Source: Rhodopseudomonas palustris (lineage in GTDB: Bacteria; Pseudomonadota; Alphaproteobacteria; Rhizobiales; Xanthobacteraceae). From it: a stretch of 64,000 nt of DNA. Positions 56,058-64,000 of this stretch are shown in pieces. Every line of letters starts with the position of its first letter. Position 1 is the stretch's first letter. The position numbers were made by a program, and so were the translations under genes. The stretch lies in NCBI RefSeq assembly GCF_013415845.1, contig NZ_CP058907.1, positions 2,604,001 through 2,668,000 on the forward strand. Direction: 5' to 3'. The notes beneath the pieces are model-generated. The model saw only the letters and a program-made list of their open reading frames with translations. It was not told where the DNA came from and searched no databases.

Positions 56058-56078
56058 TGCACAATGCACAATGCATTT
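56058..56078. promoter_or_regulatory. Triple TGCACAA-type repeat, candidate GntR operator
   Basis: TGCACAA, TGCACAA, TGCATTT follow each other at 7-bp steps; the first overlaps a palindrome TGTGCACA (56056-56063). Its place in the intergenic region between the GntR gene and the operon makes it a candidate regulator site. The pairing with this GntR protein is inferred. Confidence 0.4.
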
Positions 56079-56193
56079 GAGCAGCCGGACGGTGCGGGGC
56101 ACGGCATCGGCGTCTGCCGCGCGCGCCGGTGTGCATCCGCTAATCACCTGCGCCACAGCGGTATTTGGCGTTCTGCGACTTTGGTCGATGCGC

Positions 56194-56209
56194 TGGCATG
56201 GCCTTTGCA
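56194..56209 (+). promoter_or_regulatory. Sigma-54 (-24/-12) promoter of the ABC-amidase operon
   Basis: TGGCATGGCCTTTGCA has GG and GC exactly 10 bp apart and fits the sigma-54 consensus (TGGCAC-N5-TTGCA) at nearly every position. Predicted transcript start about 56220, giving a very short leader with AAGGAG before the ATG at 56234. An enhancer-binding activator such as NtrC would be needed; none is encoded nearby. Confidence 0.65.
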
Positions 56210-56224
56210 AAACATTCGCAAAGG
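56202..56224. promoter_or_regulatory. Inverted repeat over the -12 element and ribosome site
   Basis: CCTTTGC (56202-56208) and GCAAAGG (56218-56224), 9 bp apart. One arm lies on the sigma-54 -12 region, the other in the AAGGAG ribosome site. It could be a repressor site. The transcript from this promoter would start after the first arm, so an RNA hairpin is unlikely unless another promoter lies upstream. Confidence 0.4.
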
Positions 56225-56233
56225 AGCAAATCG

Positions 56234-57022
56234 ATGGCAGAGCCGCAGATCCAACTCAGTGTTCGAGACGTTCGGAAGGTGTTTCCCGGAAAGGGCGGCG
56301 CCGTGCCGGTTCTCGACGGACTATCTTTCGACATCTACGAGCGCGATTTCGTCAGCATCATCGGGCCGAGCGGTTGCGGCAAGACCACGATCTTCAACGT
56401 GATCGCGGGACTCCTGAACGCCGACAGCGGAAGCCTGATCTATCGCGGCGAGCAGGTCAGCAGTCTGCGCGGCCGCATCGGCTACATGATGCAGAAGGAT
56501 CTGCTGTTCCCCTGGCGGACGGTGCTGGAGAACGTGCTGCTCGGCCTCCGTGTGCGCGGCGTCGCCGATGCCGAAGCGCTCGACACGGCGCGCGAGTATC
56601 TGTCGACCTTCGGTCTGTCTGGATTCGAAAAGGCCTATCCCAAGACGCTGTCCGGCGGCATGCGCCAGCGCGTGGCGCTGATCCGGACGCTGATCATGGA
56701 TCCCGACATCCTGCTGCTCGACGAGCCGTTCTCAGCGCTCGACTACCAGACGCGCCTGTACCTCGAAGGCGTGCTGATGGAGGCGGTGGAGACCTTCAAT
56801 AAGACCGTCATTCTGATCACCCACGACGTCGATGAAGCCGTCGCCTTGTCCAAGCGTGTGGTGGCGTTGAGCGGGCGGCCGACGCGGGTCAAGAACGTCC
56901 ATCACATCGACATCGAGCGCACCGGGCCGGTCGAGGCGCGCAGCGATCACCGGTTCTCCGACTATTTCCACATGCTTTGCGGCGAGCTCGATATTCAAAC
57001 CCGGAAAGTGAAGTCCAACTGA
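56234..57022 (+). CDS. ABC transporter ATP-binding protein (nitrate/sulfonate/taurine-type)
   Basis: 262 residues. Walker A GPSGCGKTT, Q-loop MMQKDLLFPWR, signature LSGGMRQRVAL, Walker B ILLLDEPFSALD, His switch VILITHDVDEAVAL. This is the ATPase of the SsuB/TauB/NrtD-like import group. The ATG at 56234 follows AAGGAGCAAATCG; upstream in-frame starts would overlap the promoter. Its TGA overlaps the permease ATG by one base. Confidence 0.93.
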   Translation: MAEPQIQLSVRDVRKVFPGKGGAVPVLDGLSFDIYERDFVSIIGPSGCGKTTIFNVIAGLLNADSGSLIYRGEQVSSLRGRIGYMMQKDLLFPWRTVLENVLLGLRVRGVADAEALDTAREYLSTFGLSGFEKAYPKTLSGGMRQRVALIRTLIMDPDILLLDEPFSALDYQTRLYLEGVLMEAVETFNKTVILITHDVDEAVALSKRVVALSGRPTRVKNVHHIDIERTGPVEARSDHRFSDYFHMLCGELDIQTRKVKSN

Positions 57023-57900
57023 TGACCAGCGCAACAGACGTCGCATCCCGCGCCAGCGGCACTGCCATCCGGCCCAATCGCGAAACGATCAGCCTGACCC
57101 AGCGTCTGGTCGTCACGTTCGACACGCATCTCGGTCGCACCGCGCTGCAGGCGCTTGCGGTGGTCGCGTTCTTCCTGCTGTGGGAGCTTGGAGTCCGCAT
57201 GGGCTGGATCTCGGAGTTCCTGGTCGGCAAGCCGTCCGGAATCTGGGCGCGGTTCGAGACGCAGTTGCTCGACGGATCGCTATTCGTCGACAGCGGCTAC
57301 ACGCTGTACGAGGCGCTGATCGGCTTCGTCGTCGGCACCATCGTCGGTTCAGTTCTCGGTCTGGCGATGTGGTACTCGATCTTCGTCGCACGGATGGTCG
57401 AGCCGTTCATCGTGGCGCTCAACAGCGTTCCGAAGATTGCGCTCGCACCGGTGATCCTGCTGTGGTTCGGCACCGGTCTGTTGTCGAAGGTCGTGCTGGT
57501 GGTGTCGATGACGGCGCTGGTCGCGCTGATCGCGGCATATCAGGCCGCCAAAGACAGCGATAAGGATCTGCAGTCGCTGATGCTGTCGATGGGCGGCTCC
57601 AAGCACCAGATCTTCTACAGCGTGGTCGTTCCGTCGTCGCTGCCGGCGATCATCGCGACGTTCCGGATCAATATCGGCTTCGCTCTGGTCGGTGCGGTGG
57701 TCGGAGAGTTCATCTCCTCCAAGCGCGGCCTCGGCCATCTCGTTTACAACGCGTCGAGCCTCTACGACCTCAACTCGGTCTGGGTCGGCCTGTTCGTCCT
57801 GATGTTCATGGGCTTCGTGCTCTACCACGCGATCGATGCACTCGAGCGCTACCTGCTGCCTTGGAAGCAGGACACCGGACACGTCCGGATCCAGGCCTAG
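57022..57900 (+). CDS. ABC transporter permease
   Basis: 292 residues, about six membrane helices with the binding-protein-dependent transport inner-membrane motif (YQAAKDSDKDLQSLMLSMGG, then VPSSLPAIIATFRINIG). SsuC/TauC-like. Works with the ATPase upstream and the binding protein downstream. The start shares its first base with the ATPase stop. Confidence 0.92.
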   Translation: MTSATDVASRASGTAIRPNRETISLTQRLVVTFDTHLGRTALQALAVVAFFLLWELGVRMGWISEFLVGKPSGIWARFETQLLDGSLFVDSGYTLYEALIGFVVGTIVGSVLGLAMWYSIFVARMVEPFIVALNSVPKIALAPVILLWFGTGLLSKVVLVVSMTALVALIAAYQAAKDSDKDLQSLMLSMGGSKHQIFYSVVVPSSLPAIIATFRINIGFALVGAVVGEFISSKRGLGHLVYNASSLYDLNSVWVGLFVLMFMGFVLYHAIDALERYLLPWKQDTGHVRIQA

Positions 57901-57965
57901 ATCCGGCCATACGAACTCTCACGACATCCTTCACACACTTCACACAACCTCGGAGCTGAAACCTT

Positions 57966-58943
57966 ATGCGTTCGATCGGAAGACTCGTCGGTGCAGCCAC
58001 CCTCGTGGCCTCGTTAGCGGTGTCGACGGCGGTTCCCACCGCTGCGATGGCGAAGCAGGTGAAGATCTCTCAAGCCTTCCAGTCCATGCTCTACCTGCCG
58101 TTCTACGTCGCGCTGGATAAGGGCTTCTTCAAGCAGCAGGGCCTCGACGTCGACAAGGAGACCGCCGGTTCGCCGACCACCGCGTTGTCCGCTGTTTTGT
58201 CCGGCAGTGCGGCATTCTCGATCCACGGTCCGGAGTGGACCGCGATCGCCAATTCGAAGGGCGCCGATGTCGGCATCATCTGCAACGTCGTGAACGGCGC
58301 CGCGGTGTGGGTCGCTACGACGCCGGACTTCAAGTACGACACGCTTCAGGACCTGAAGGGGCAGAAGGTTGTCGCAGGCCTGATGCCGACCACCAGCACG
58401 TCGTTGTTCATGAAGCTGCTGAAGGACAACGGCTTGAAGCCGGACTCTGACGTCGATCTGCTGCAGGTGCAGATCGGCTCCGAGCCGGGCCCGTTCCTCG
58501 GCGGACAGGCCAAGGTGGCGGTGCTGTACGAGCCCGGCCTGGATCAGGTGGTGGCGAAGGGCATGAAGGTGGCGATCGGCTTCCCGAAGGCTTACGGTCC
58601 GTATGCGTTCTCGTCGATCACCGCGCGGAAGAACGTCGATCCGAAGGACGCGCAGGCGGTCGTCAATGCGATGGAGCTGGCGCTGCGCTTCATGAAGAAC
58701 AACCCGGATGAAGCGGTCTCGATCGCCCAGAAGGAATTCCCGACTCTCGATCCGAAGATCGTCGAGGCGGCGGTGCGGCGGATGATCGCCGAGAACGTCT
58801 ACCCGAGCAGCGTACAGACGACGCAGCAGGCCTATGAGACCGCGATGCAGACACAGATCGCGCTCGGCAATCTGAAGCAGGCGCCGAAGTACGAGGATTT
58901 CGTCATCCAGGACTACGTCAAGCCGGCACTCGCGCTGAAGTAA
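57966..58943 (+). CDS. ABC transporter substrate-binding protein (NMT1/THI5-like)
   Basis: 325 residues: signal peptide (about 1-29, ending PTAAMAK), then the NMT1/THI5-like fold (LYLPFYVALDKGFFKQQGLDV, ADVGIICNVVNGAAVWV, QKVVAGLMPTTSTSLFM). The family binds sulfonates, nitrates, pyrimidines or aromatic carboxylates; the ligand here cannot be read. It lies 65 bp after the permease. The adjacent amidase suggests an amide-containing ligand (inference). Confidence 0.9.
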   Translation: MRSIGRLVGAATLVASLAVSTAVPTAAMAKQVKISQAFQSMLYLPFYVALDKGFFKQQGLDVDKETAGSPTTALSAVLSGSAAFSIHGPEWTAIANSKGADVGIICNVVNGAAVWVATTPDFKYDTLQDLKGQKVVAGLMPTTSTSLFMKLLKDNGLKPDSDVDLLQVQIGSEPGPFLGGQAKVAVLYEPGLDQVVAKGMKVAIGFPKAYGPYAFSSITARKNVDPKDAQAVVNAMELALRFMKNNPDEAVSIAQKEFPTLDPKIVEAAVRRMIAENVYPSSVQTTQQAYETAMQTQIALGNLKQAPKYEDFVIQDYVKPALALK

Positions 58944-59013
58944 CCAGGCCGAAACGCCGGCGATCCGAGACGGTCGCCGGCGTTGTCTTCTCAAGTCGAG
59001 GACCATCTCCACC

Positions 59014-60291
59014 ATGTCGTATCCGTTGGGACTGCTCGCAGTCCATCGCGCGTTCCGTGACGGAACGTTGAGCCCCGCCGACTACATTGCCAGTTGCACT
59101 GAGCGCGCCGACGAGGTCGAGCCCTGGCTGAAGGCGTTCTGTGATCGGCTGCCAGGAGAACAGCTGACGGGCGGTGAGGGACCGCTGGCCGGCATCCCGA
59201 TCGGCATCAAGGACATCATCGCCACCGCCGGCATCCGCACGACCAACGGATCGCGGGTCTATGCCGATCACGTTCCGGATCAGGACGCCCCGATCGTGGC
59301 GCGCATCAAACAGCTCGGCGGCATCGTGTTCGGCAAAACGGTGAGCACCGAATTCGCCTGGCGCTGCCCTGGGCCCACGGTCAATCCCAACAATCCGCAG
59401 CACACGCCCGGCGGCTCGTCGAGCGGGTCGGCCGCCGCGGTGGCGGCCGGTATCGTGCCGATGGCGCTCGGCACCCAGACGGTCGGTTCGGTGGTACGCC
59501 CCGCTGCGTATTGCGGCATCGTCGGCTTCAAGCCGAGCTTCGGCGCGATTGTGCGCGACGGCGTTCACCCCTTGGCGCAATCGCTCGATCACGTCGGATT
59601 TTTGACGCGGTCGGTGGAGGACGCGGCGTTCGCATTCGGCCTGCTGGCCGATGGGGCCGAGGCGGGGGCGGCAGCCCAAGCCGTCGCAGGCGACGTGCTT
59701 CCTGCCGTTTCGTCACTACGGCTCGGTGTGGTTCGCCCGCCGATCTGGGATCGGGTCAGTGCCGAGCAGAACCAGGCGTTCGAGGCTGCGCTGGAGACGT
59801 TACGGCGCGGGGGCGCCACGATCGTGCCGCTGGAGCTTCCCGACCGCTATTGGAAGGGCTTCGAAGCCGCGGAGATCATTCTGGCGGCGGAGGCGGCCGC
59901 GATCTTCAATGGGCTGGTGACGCAACACTCCGATTTGACCAGCCCGCAGCTCAAGGAATTGGTGGCTGCCGGCAACGCGATCAGCGCGCCGCGCTACATC
60001 GAAGCCCGCCAGTTGCAGGCCTCGCTGCAGCAGGAGTTTCCGCAGCATCTCAGCGGTCTCGACGGCATCCTCACCGTGCCGGCGCCCGGCGAGGCTCCAG
60101 AAGGATTGGCCTATACCGGAGACGCCAGCTTCTGCGCGCTGTGGACCATGCTGGGCGTGCCGGCGCTGACGATGCCGATCGCCCGCTCGGCTCGCGGCCT
60201 GCCGCTCGGCCTGCAGGTGATCGGCGGATTTGGCGAGGACGCCAAGCTGCTGCGCACCGCGCGGGTTGTCGAGGCCGCGCTGGCGAACTGA
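59014..60291 (+). CDS. Amidase (amidase signature family)
   Basis: 425 residues hydrolysing a C-N amide bond, with the Ser-cisSer-Lys triad: Lys in GIPIGIKDIIAT (near residue 69), the cis-Ser in GGSSSGSAAAVA (near 131-137), and the nucleophilic Ser in GTQTVGSVVRPAAYCG (near 160). The usual GTDTGGS is changed to GTQTVGS, an unusual form of the nucleophile loop. No signal peptide, so it acts in the cytoplasm on an imported substrate. It closes the ABC operon, 70 bp after the binding-protein gene. Confidence 0.9.
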   Translation: MSYPLGLLAVHRAFRDGTLSPADYIASCTERADEVEPWLKAFCDRLPGEQLTGGEGPLAGIPIGIKDIIATAGIRTTNGSRVYADHVPDQDAPIVARIKQLGGIVFGKTVSTEFAWRCPGPTVNPNNPQHTPGGSSSGSAAAVAAGIVPMALGTQTVGSVVRPAAYCGIVGFKPSFGAIVRDGVHPLAQSLDHVGFLTRSVEDAAFAFGLLADGAEAGAAAQAVAGDVLPAVSSLRLGVVRPPIWDRVSAEQNQAFEAALETLRRGGATIVPLELPDRYWKGFEAAEIILAAEAAAIFNGLVTQHSDLTSPQLKELVAAGNAISAPRYIEARQLQASLQQEFPQHLSGLDGILTVPAPGEAPEGLAYTGDASFCALWTMLGVPALTMPIARSARGLPLGLQVIGGFGEDAKLLRTARVVEAALAN

Positions 60292-60332
60292 CTCGAGCGA
60301 CGTGCGGCCGCTGCTTCGCCGCCGCGCGTCTT

Positions 60333-62138
60333 TCAGGATCGCACTTTAACGTAGCTGCCCGGCGCATCTTCCAGCGGCGGGTAGGCTTCGTTGCCGATGG
60401 CACGGGCGGGGACTTGTTCGTCGTCGAACTGGCCGATCCAGCCGCGCCAATCCGGCCACCACGACCCCTTGTGCTCTTCGGCGCCGTTCAGCCAATTGGC
60501 GACCGAGCCGGCGAAGATGTCGGGGTTGGTCCAGAATTGGTACTTGTTCGCCGCCGGCGGATTGATCACGCCGGCGATGTGGCCGGAGCCGGACAGTACG
60601 AATTTCACCGGACCGCCGAAGAACTGCGAGCCGTACAGCACCGACTCCGCCGGCGCGATGTGGTCTTCCCGGGTGGCGAGGTTGTAGATCGGCACCTTGA
60701 CCTTGGTGAGGTCCAGCGTGGTGTTGTCCAGCACCATGGTGCCGGCCGACAGCTTGTTGTCGAGATAGCAGTTGCGCAGGTAGTAGGAGTGGTTCGCCGC
60801 CGGCATCCGGGTGGCGTCGGAATTCCAGTGCAGCAGGTCGAACGCCTGCGGCGGCTGGCCCTTCAGGTAGTTGTTGACGACGTAGGACCAGATCAGGTCG
60901 TTCGGCCGCAGCATGTTGAAGGCCATCGCCATCTTGGCGCCTTCGAGCACGCCGGTGACCTTCATCTCGCGTTCGACCGCGGAAATCTGCTCCTCGTCGA
61001 CGAACACCATCAGGTCGCCGGCATGGGTGAAGTCGACCTGCGTGGTGAGGAAGGTCGCCGAGGTGACGCGCACCCGGCGGCGCTCGGCGAGCCAGGCCAG
61101 CGTCGAGGCGAGCAGGGTGCCGCCGACGCAGTAGCCCAGCGTGTGGACCTTCATCTCGCCGGTGACCTTCTCGACCACGTCCATCGCGGTCAGCGGGCCG
61201 AGCTTCATGTAGTCGGCGAAATCCTTGTCGGCCAGGCTCTTGTCCGGGTTGACCCAGGAGATCACGAACACGGTGAGGCCCTGGTCGACGCACCATTTGA
61301 TGAACGATTTCTCGGGCTTGAGGTCGAGAATGTAGTACTTGTTGATCCACGGCGGCACGATCAGCAGCGGCGTTCGCTGCACCGTCTCGGTGGCGGGCTC
61401 ATACTGGATGAGCTGCATGATCTCGTTCTGGAAGATCACCTTGCCCGGGGTGACCGCCATGTTGACGCCGACCTCGAGCCCGGCCGGATCGGACTGCCGG
61501 ATTTTCAGATGGCCGCGGCCGGACTGGATGTCGTCGGCCAGCATCTTCATGCCGCGAACCAGATTATCGCCGCTGGCCTCCAGCGTCTGGCGCGTCAGCT
61601 CCGGATTGGTCATCACGAAGTTGGAGGGCGCCAGCGCGGTGGTGAGCTGCTGGACGTAGAACGCGGCCTTGCGCTTGGTGTGCGGGTCGATCTCGGCGTT
61701 CTTGACCAGCTCGTCCGCCCACTGCGTGGTCAGCAGGTAGGCCTGCATCAGGAAATCGTAGAACGCGTTGGCCTTCCATTCCGGCGAGGCGAACCGCTTG
61801 TCGCGCGGCGAGGGGGCAATCGCCGGCTCGGCCTGTTCGCCGGCGAGGCGCTTGGAGGCCGCGCCCCAGAGTTCGAGATACGACTTGCCGAGCCGCTGCT
61901 GCAGCTCATGAGAACGGGCCTGGTCGGACAGCCAGTAATTGGCGACGCTCGAGAAGCTCTTCACCATTTCGGTCAGACCGGCGGGCGGATGACCGTCCGG
62001 TGGCACGGCACCGTTCTGCGACTTCATCATCGTCGCAAGGGCTTGGCTACCGGTCTCGATCGCCTGCGCCAGATTGCGGGCGAACGCATCAGGATCGAAC
62101 TTCGGGGCCGCCTGGGGTTCTGCGAGCATGTCGGTCAT
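60333..62138 (-). CDS. phaC: Class I poly(3-hydroxyalkanoate) synthase
   Basis: Polymerises hydroxyacyl-CoA to PHB storage granules. 601 residues, class I length. The lipase-box-like motif is GYCVGG (nucleophilic Cys), the catalytic Asp is in TREDHIAP, and the His in GSGHIAGVIN. The conserved WINKYYILDL and VFVISWVNPD stretches are present. The start at 62138 gives MTDMLAEPQAAPKF. No phaA/phaB/phaR gene adjoins. It converges with the amidase, 41 bp apart. Confidence 0.95.
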   Translation of the reverse strand: MTDMLAEPQAAPKFDPDAFARNLAQAIETGSQALATMMKSQNGAVPPDGHPPAGLTEMVKSFSSVANYWLSDQARSHELQQRLGKSYLELWGAASKRLAGEQAEPAIAPSPRDKRFASPEWKANAFYDFLMQAYLLTTQWADELVKNAEIDPHTKRKAAFYVQQLTTALAPSNFVMTNPELTRQTLEASGDNLVRGMKMLADDIQSGRGHLKIRQSDPAGLEVGVNMAVTPGKVIFQNEIMQLIQYEPATETVQRTPLLIVPPWINKYYILDLKPEKSFIKWCVDQGLTVFVISWVNPDKSLADKDFADYMKLGPLTAMDVVEKVTGEMKVHTLGYCVGGTLLASTLAWLAERRRVRVTSATFLTTQVDFTHAGDLMVFVDEEQISAVEREMKVTGVLEGAKMAMAFNMLRPNDLIWSYVVNNYLKGQPPQAFDLLHWNSDATRMPAANHSYYLRNCYLDNKLSAGTMVLDNTTLDLTKVKVPIYNLATREDHIAPAESVLYGSQFFGGPVKFVLSGSGHIAGVINPPAANKYQFWTNPDIFAGSVANWLNGAEEHKGSWWPDWRGWIGQFDDEQVPARAIGNEAYPPLEDAPGSYVKVRS

Positions 62139-62407
62139 GAATCAACACTACAGTCCGGTGCAGAAAATCCGCTGAGATTTGTCGTCGCGCCCCCCGATGA
62201 TGGCATAGTTCGGTAAACGTCGCTGATTTCGATGTGCTGCAGTGCGACAAATTGCGCTTGATTTAGCCACATTGGCATCCCACTGAGACGGTCGGGTCGG
62301 TTAATGTCGCCGATCGGCGCTGGCCGGTTCGAGGCGAAATGAGCTAAGGTTTAATCCTCGAGTGCGACGATTGTTGCGAGCGGCGACGATCGGGAAGGCG
62401 GGGCCGC
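62139..62407. other. Divergent intergenic region phaC/lipoprotein
   Basis: 269 bp containing the phaC promoter region; nothing recognisable was found in it. Confidence 0.3.
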
Positions 62408-62770
62408 GTGAAGGCAAGCAGGGTGATGCGAGTGGCAGGCACGGGTGGACGGACGGGACCCGGCATGCGGGCTGCTGTGGCAGTCGCGCTGGTCATCGCC
62501 GGCTGCGCGCTCGGCGGCTGCTCGGTCTCGCTGTCGGACATGCCGCTGCTCGGCAGCAGCGATACTCCCGCCAAGCCCAAGGAAGCCGATGCTTTTCCGG
62601 CCGTGAATGATCTGCCCGCCAATCGCGAGGAAGCGGTGCTGGCGCCGTCCGAGCGCAATAAGATCGAGCAGGAATTGATCGCTGCCCGCGAACGCCAAGC
62701 GAACGCGAATGCCGGTGCTGCCGCGCCGGCCGCGGGCACCGCGGCCGCCAGAACGGCGGCGTCGAGATAG
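62408..62770 (+). CDS. Small lipoprotein
   Basis: 120 residues from the GTG at 62408 (or shorter, from the ATG at 62465). A hydrophobic stretch AVAVALVIAGCALGGC contains two possible lipobox sequences, IAGC and LGGC; either Cys could be lipidated. The mature part is small, polar, with ANREEAVLAPSERNKIEQEL and an Ala-rich tail. Resembles uncharacterised lipoproteins of Bradyrhizobiaceae; function unknown. Confidence 0.7.
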   Translation: MKASRVMRVAGTGGRTGPGMRAAVAVALVIAGCALGGCSVSLSDMPLLGSSDTPAKPKEADAFPAVNDLPANREEAVLAPSERNKIEQELIAARERQANANAGAAAPAAGTAAARTAASR

Positions 62771-62954
62771 CCGGACCGACGCCGCCATCGACGACCCGCC
62801 GCCGGGGCAGGTGACGATCGCGAGCGGGCTGCATGTCAGCCTTGTCGCAAACAGCCGCAAATTCGAACGAATCAGGGCGTTGCTGCACGTTTATCGGATT
62901 CCCCTCCGATCAAGAACGCGGTAACGATCCCACCGTTACCCGGAGTCGAGGACC

Positions 62955-64000
62955 ATGGAAGAATTCTACCGCATCCGCCGCTTGCCGCCCTACGTGTTCG
63001 AGCAGGTCAACCGGGCCAAGGCCGCCGCGCGCAACGCCGGCGCCGACATCATCGATCTCGGGATGGGCAATCCGGACCTGCCGGCGCCGCCGCACGTCCT
63101 GGAGAAGCTGAAGGACACTCTCGGCAAGCCCCGCACCGACCGCTACTCCGCCTCGCGCGGTATCACCGGTCTCCGCAGGGCCCAGGCCGCGTATTACGAC
63201 CGCCGCTTCGGCGTGAAGCTGAACCCCGACACCCAGGTGGTCGCGACGCTCGGCTCCAAGGAAGGCTTCGCCAACGTCGCCCAGGCGATCACCGCCCCCG
63301 GCGACGTCGTGCTGTGCCCCAATCCGAGCTATCCGATCCACGCCTTCGGCTTCCTGATGGCGGGCGGCGTGATCCGCTCGGTGCCGTCCGAGCCGACCCC
63401 GGATTTCTTCGCCGCGGCCGAGCGGGCGATCATCCATTCGATCCCCAAGCCGATCGCGCTGATCGCCTGCTATCCGTCGAACCCGACCGCCTATGTGGCC
63501 AGCCTCGACTTCTACAAGGACCTGGTGGCGTTCGCGAAGAAGCACGAGATCATGATCCTGTCGGATCTGGCCTACGCCGAAGTCTATTTCGACGACAACA
63601 ATCCGCCGCCGTCGGTGCTGCAGGTGCCGGGCGCGATGGACGTCACCGTCGAGTTCACCTCGATGTCGAAGACGTTCTCGATGGCCGGCTGGCGGATGGG
63701 TTTTGCGGTCGGCAACGAGCGCATCATCGCCGCTCTGGCCCGCGTGAAGTCGTATCTCGATTACGGCGCGTTCACCCCGGTCCAGGTCGCCGCCACCGCG
63801 GCGCTGAACGGCCCCGACGACTGCATCAAGGAAATGCGCGAGACCTACAAGAAGCGCCGCGACATCCTGGTCGAGAGCTTCGGCCGCGCCGGCTGGGAGA
63901 TCCCGCCGCCGTCCGCCTCGATGTTCGCCTGGGCGCCGCTGCCGCCGGCCTTCCGCGAGATCGGCTCCATGCAGTTCGCCACCCTGATGGTGGAGAAGTG
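62955..64000 (+). CDS. Class I PLP aminotransferase, N-terminal part (runs off the right edge)
   Basis: 348 residues are in the window, without the end. Fold type I aminotransferase of the AlaC / LL-diaminopimelate-aminotransferase-like group: MEEFYRIRRLPPYVFEQVNR, IDLGMGNPDLPAPPHV, the ACYPSNPTAYVA segment, and PLP Lys in TSMSKTFSMAGWRMGF. Likely role is alanine or another amino-acid transamination; AlaC-type is my first guess. The ATG at 62955 is preceded by CGAGGACC. Completeness cannot be judged. Confidence 0.9.
   Translation, partial: MEEFYRIRRLPPYVFEQVNRAKAAARNAGADIIDLGMGNPDLPAPPHVLEKLKDTLGKPRTDRYSASRGITGLRRAQAAYYDRRFGVKLNPDTQVVATLGSKEGFANVAQAITAPGDVVLCPNPSYPIHAFGFLMAGGVIRSVPSEPTPDFFAAAERAIIHSIPKPIALIACYPSNPTAYVASLDFYKDLVAFAKKHEIMILSDLAYAEVYFDDNNPPPSVLQVPGAMDVTVEFTSMSKTFSMAGWRMGFAVGNERIIAALARVKSYLDYGAFTPVQVAATAALNGPDDCIKEMRETYKKRRDILVESFGRAGWEIPPPSASMFAWAPLPPAFREIGSMQFATLMVEK

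Larger units (their letters stand above)
55924..56233. other. Divergent regulatory region GntR/ABC operon
   Basis: 310 bp between divergent start codons. It carries the sigma-54-type promoter (56194-56209), the TGCACAA array (56058-56078) and the inverted repeat CCTTTGC/GCAAAGG (56202-56208, 56218-56224). No gene is seen in it. Confidence 0.7.

Noticed and set aside
59511..62216. 901-codon open frame spanning the amidase end and antisense to phaC
   Set aside because: It crosses two genes with intact catalytic motifs on other frames; composition is typical of an antisense shadow.

Overview
The window reads as chromosomal DNA of a high-GC alphaproteobacterium of the Rhodopseudomonas/Bradyrhizobium group, most likely Rhodopseudomonas palustris or a close relative. 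This rests on remembered protein resemblance: RNase E with an S1-domain insertion, the suf cluster layout, class I PhaC, the short form of ArgC, and palindromic intergenic repeats of a Bradyrhizobiaceae type. It is mostly housekeeping sequence with accessory patches. No phage, insertion sequence, CRISPR array, rRNA or tRNA was recognised. Both ends cut genes: rne at the left (minus strand) and a class I aminotransferase at the right (plus strand).

Left part (1-19.4 kb): rne, the peptidoglycan genes amiC and mrcA, prfB with a classic programmed +1 frameshift, a beta-hydroxyacid dehydrogenase, an M23 peptidase, a Bcp peroxiredoxin with a histone-H1-like tail, a giant AsmA/YhdP-like envelope protein, a b561-type cytochrome, an MFS transporter, tyrS divergent from anmK, and an alpha/beta hydrolase.

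19.5-27.1 kb is a SUF iron-sulfur assembly operon: class I cysteine desulfurase, sufB, sufC, sufD, sufS, sufT, a small VOC-fold protein and a SufA/IscA carrier, closed by a strong hairpin. It has two cysteine desulfurases, and a palindromic repeat lies between sufB and sufC.

27.2-30.8 kb holds the most unusual unit: a Tat-exported LodA/GoxA-like quinoprotein oxidase, its LodB-like flavoprotein maturase and a signal-peptide-bearing RidA-family protein, the last two overlapping by 4 bp. I read it as an exported amine or amino-acid oxidase system with its own imine-deaminase-like partner.

30.8-44.2 kb: a TPR protein, a TfoX-like protein with a Lys/Ala tail, a diguanylate cyclase, rhlE, an AraC regulator, a chemoreceptor, an exported caspase-like protein, an XRE/MmyB-type regulator divergent from an atypical SDR, small membrane or secreted proteins, and a higBA toxin-antitoxin pair next to parE. 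44.2-54.9 kb: parE, a DedA protein, a metallo-beta-lactamase-fold protein, a DUF2087 protein, a PaiB-like protein, argC, a methyltransferase, a radical SAM protein, a small membrane protein and a RidA protein.

55.2-60.3 kb is a catabolic or nitrogen-scavenging unit: a GntR/FCD regulator divergent from ABC transporter ATPase, permease and binding-protein genes and an amidase. Upstream lie a near-perfect sigma-54 (-24/-12) promoter and a triple TGCACAA repeat, suggesting nitrogen control of uptake and hydrolysis of an amide-like compound. The right end has phaC, a small lipoprotein and the aminotransferase.
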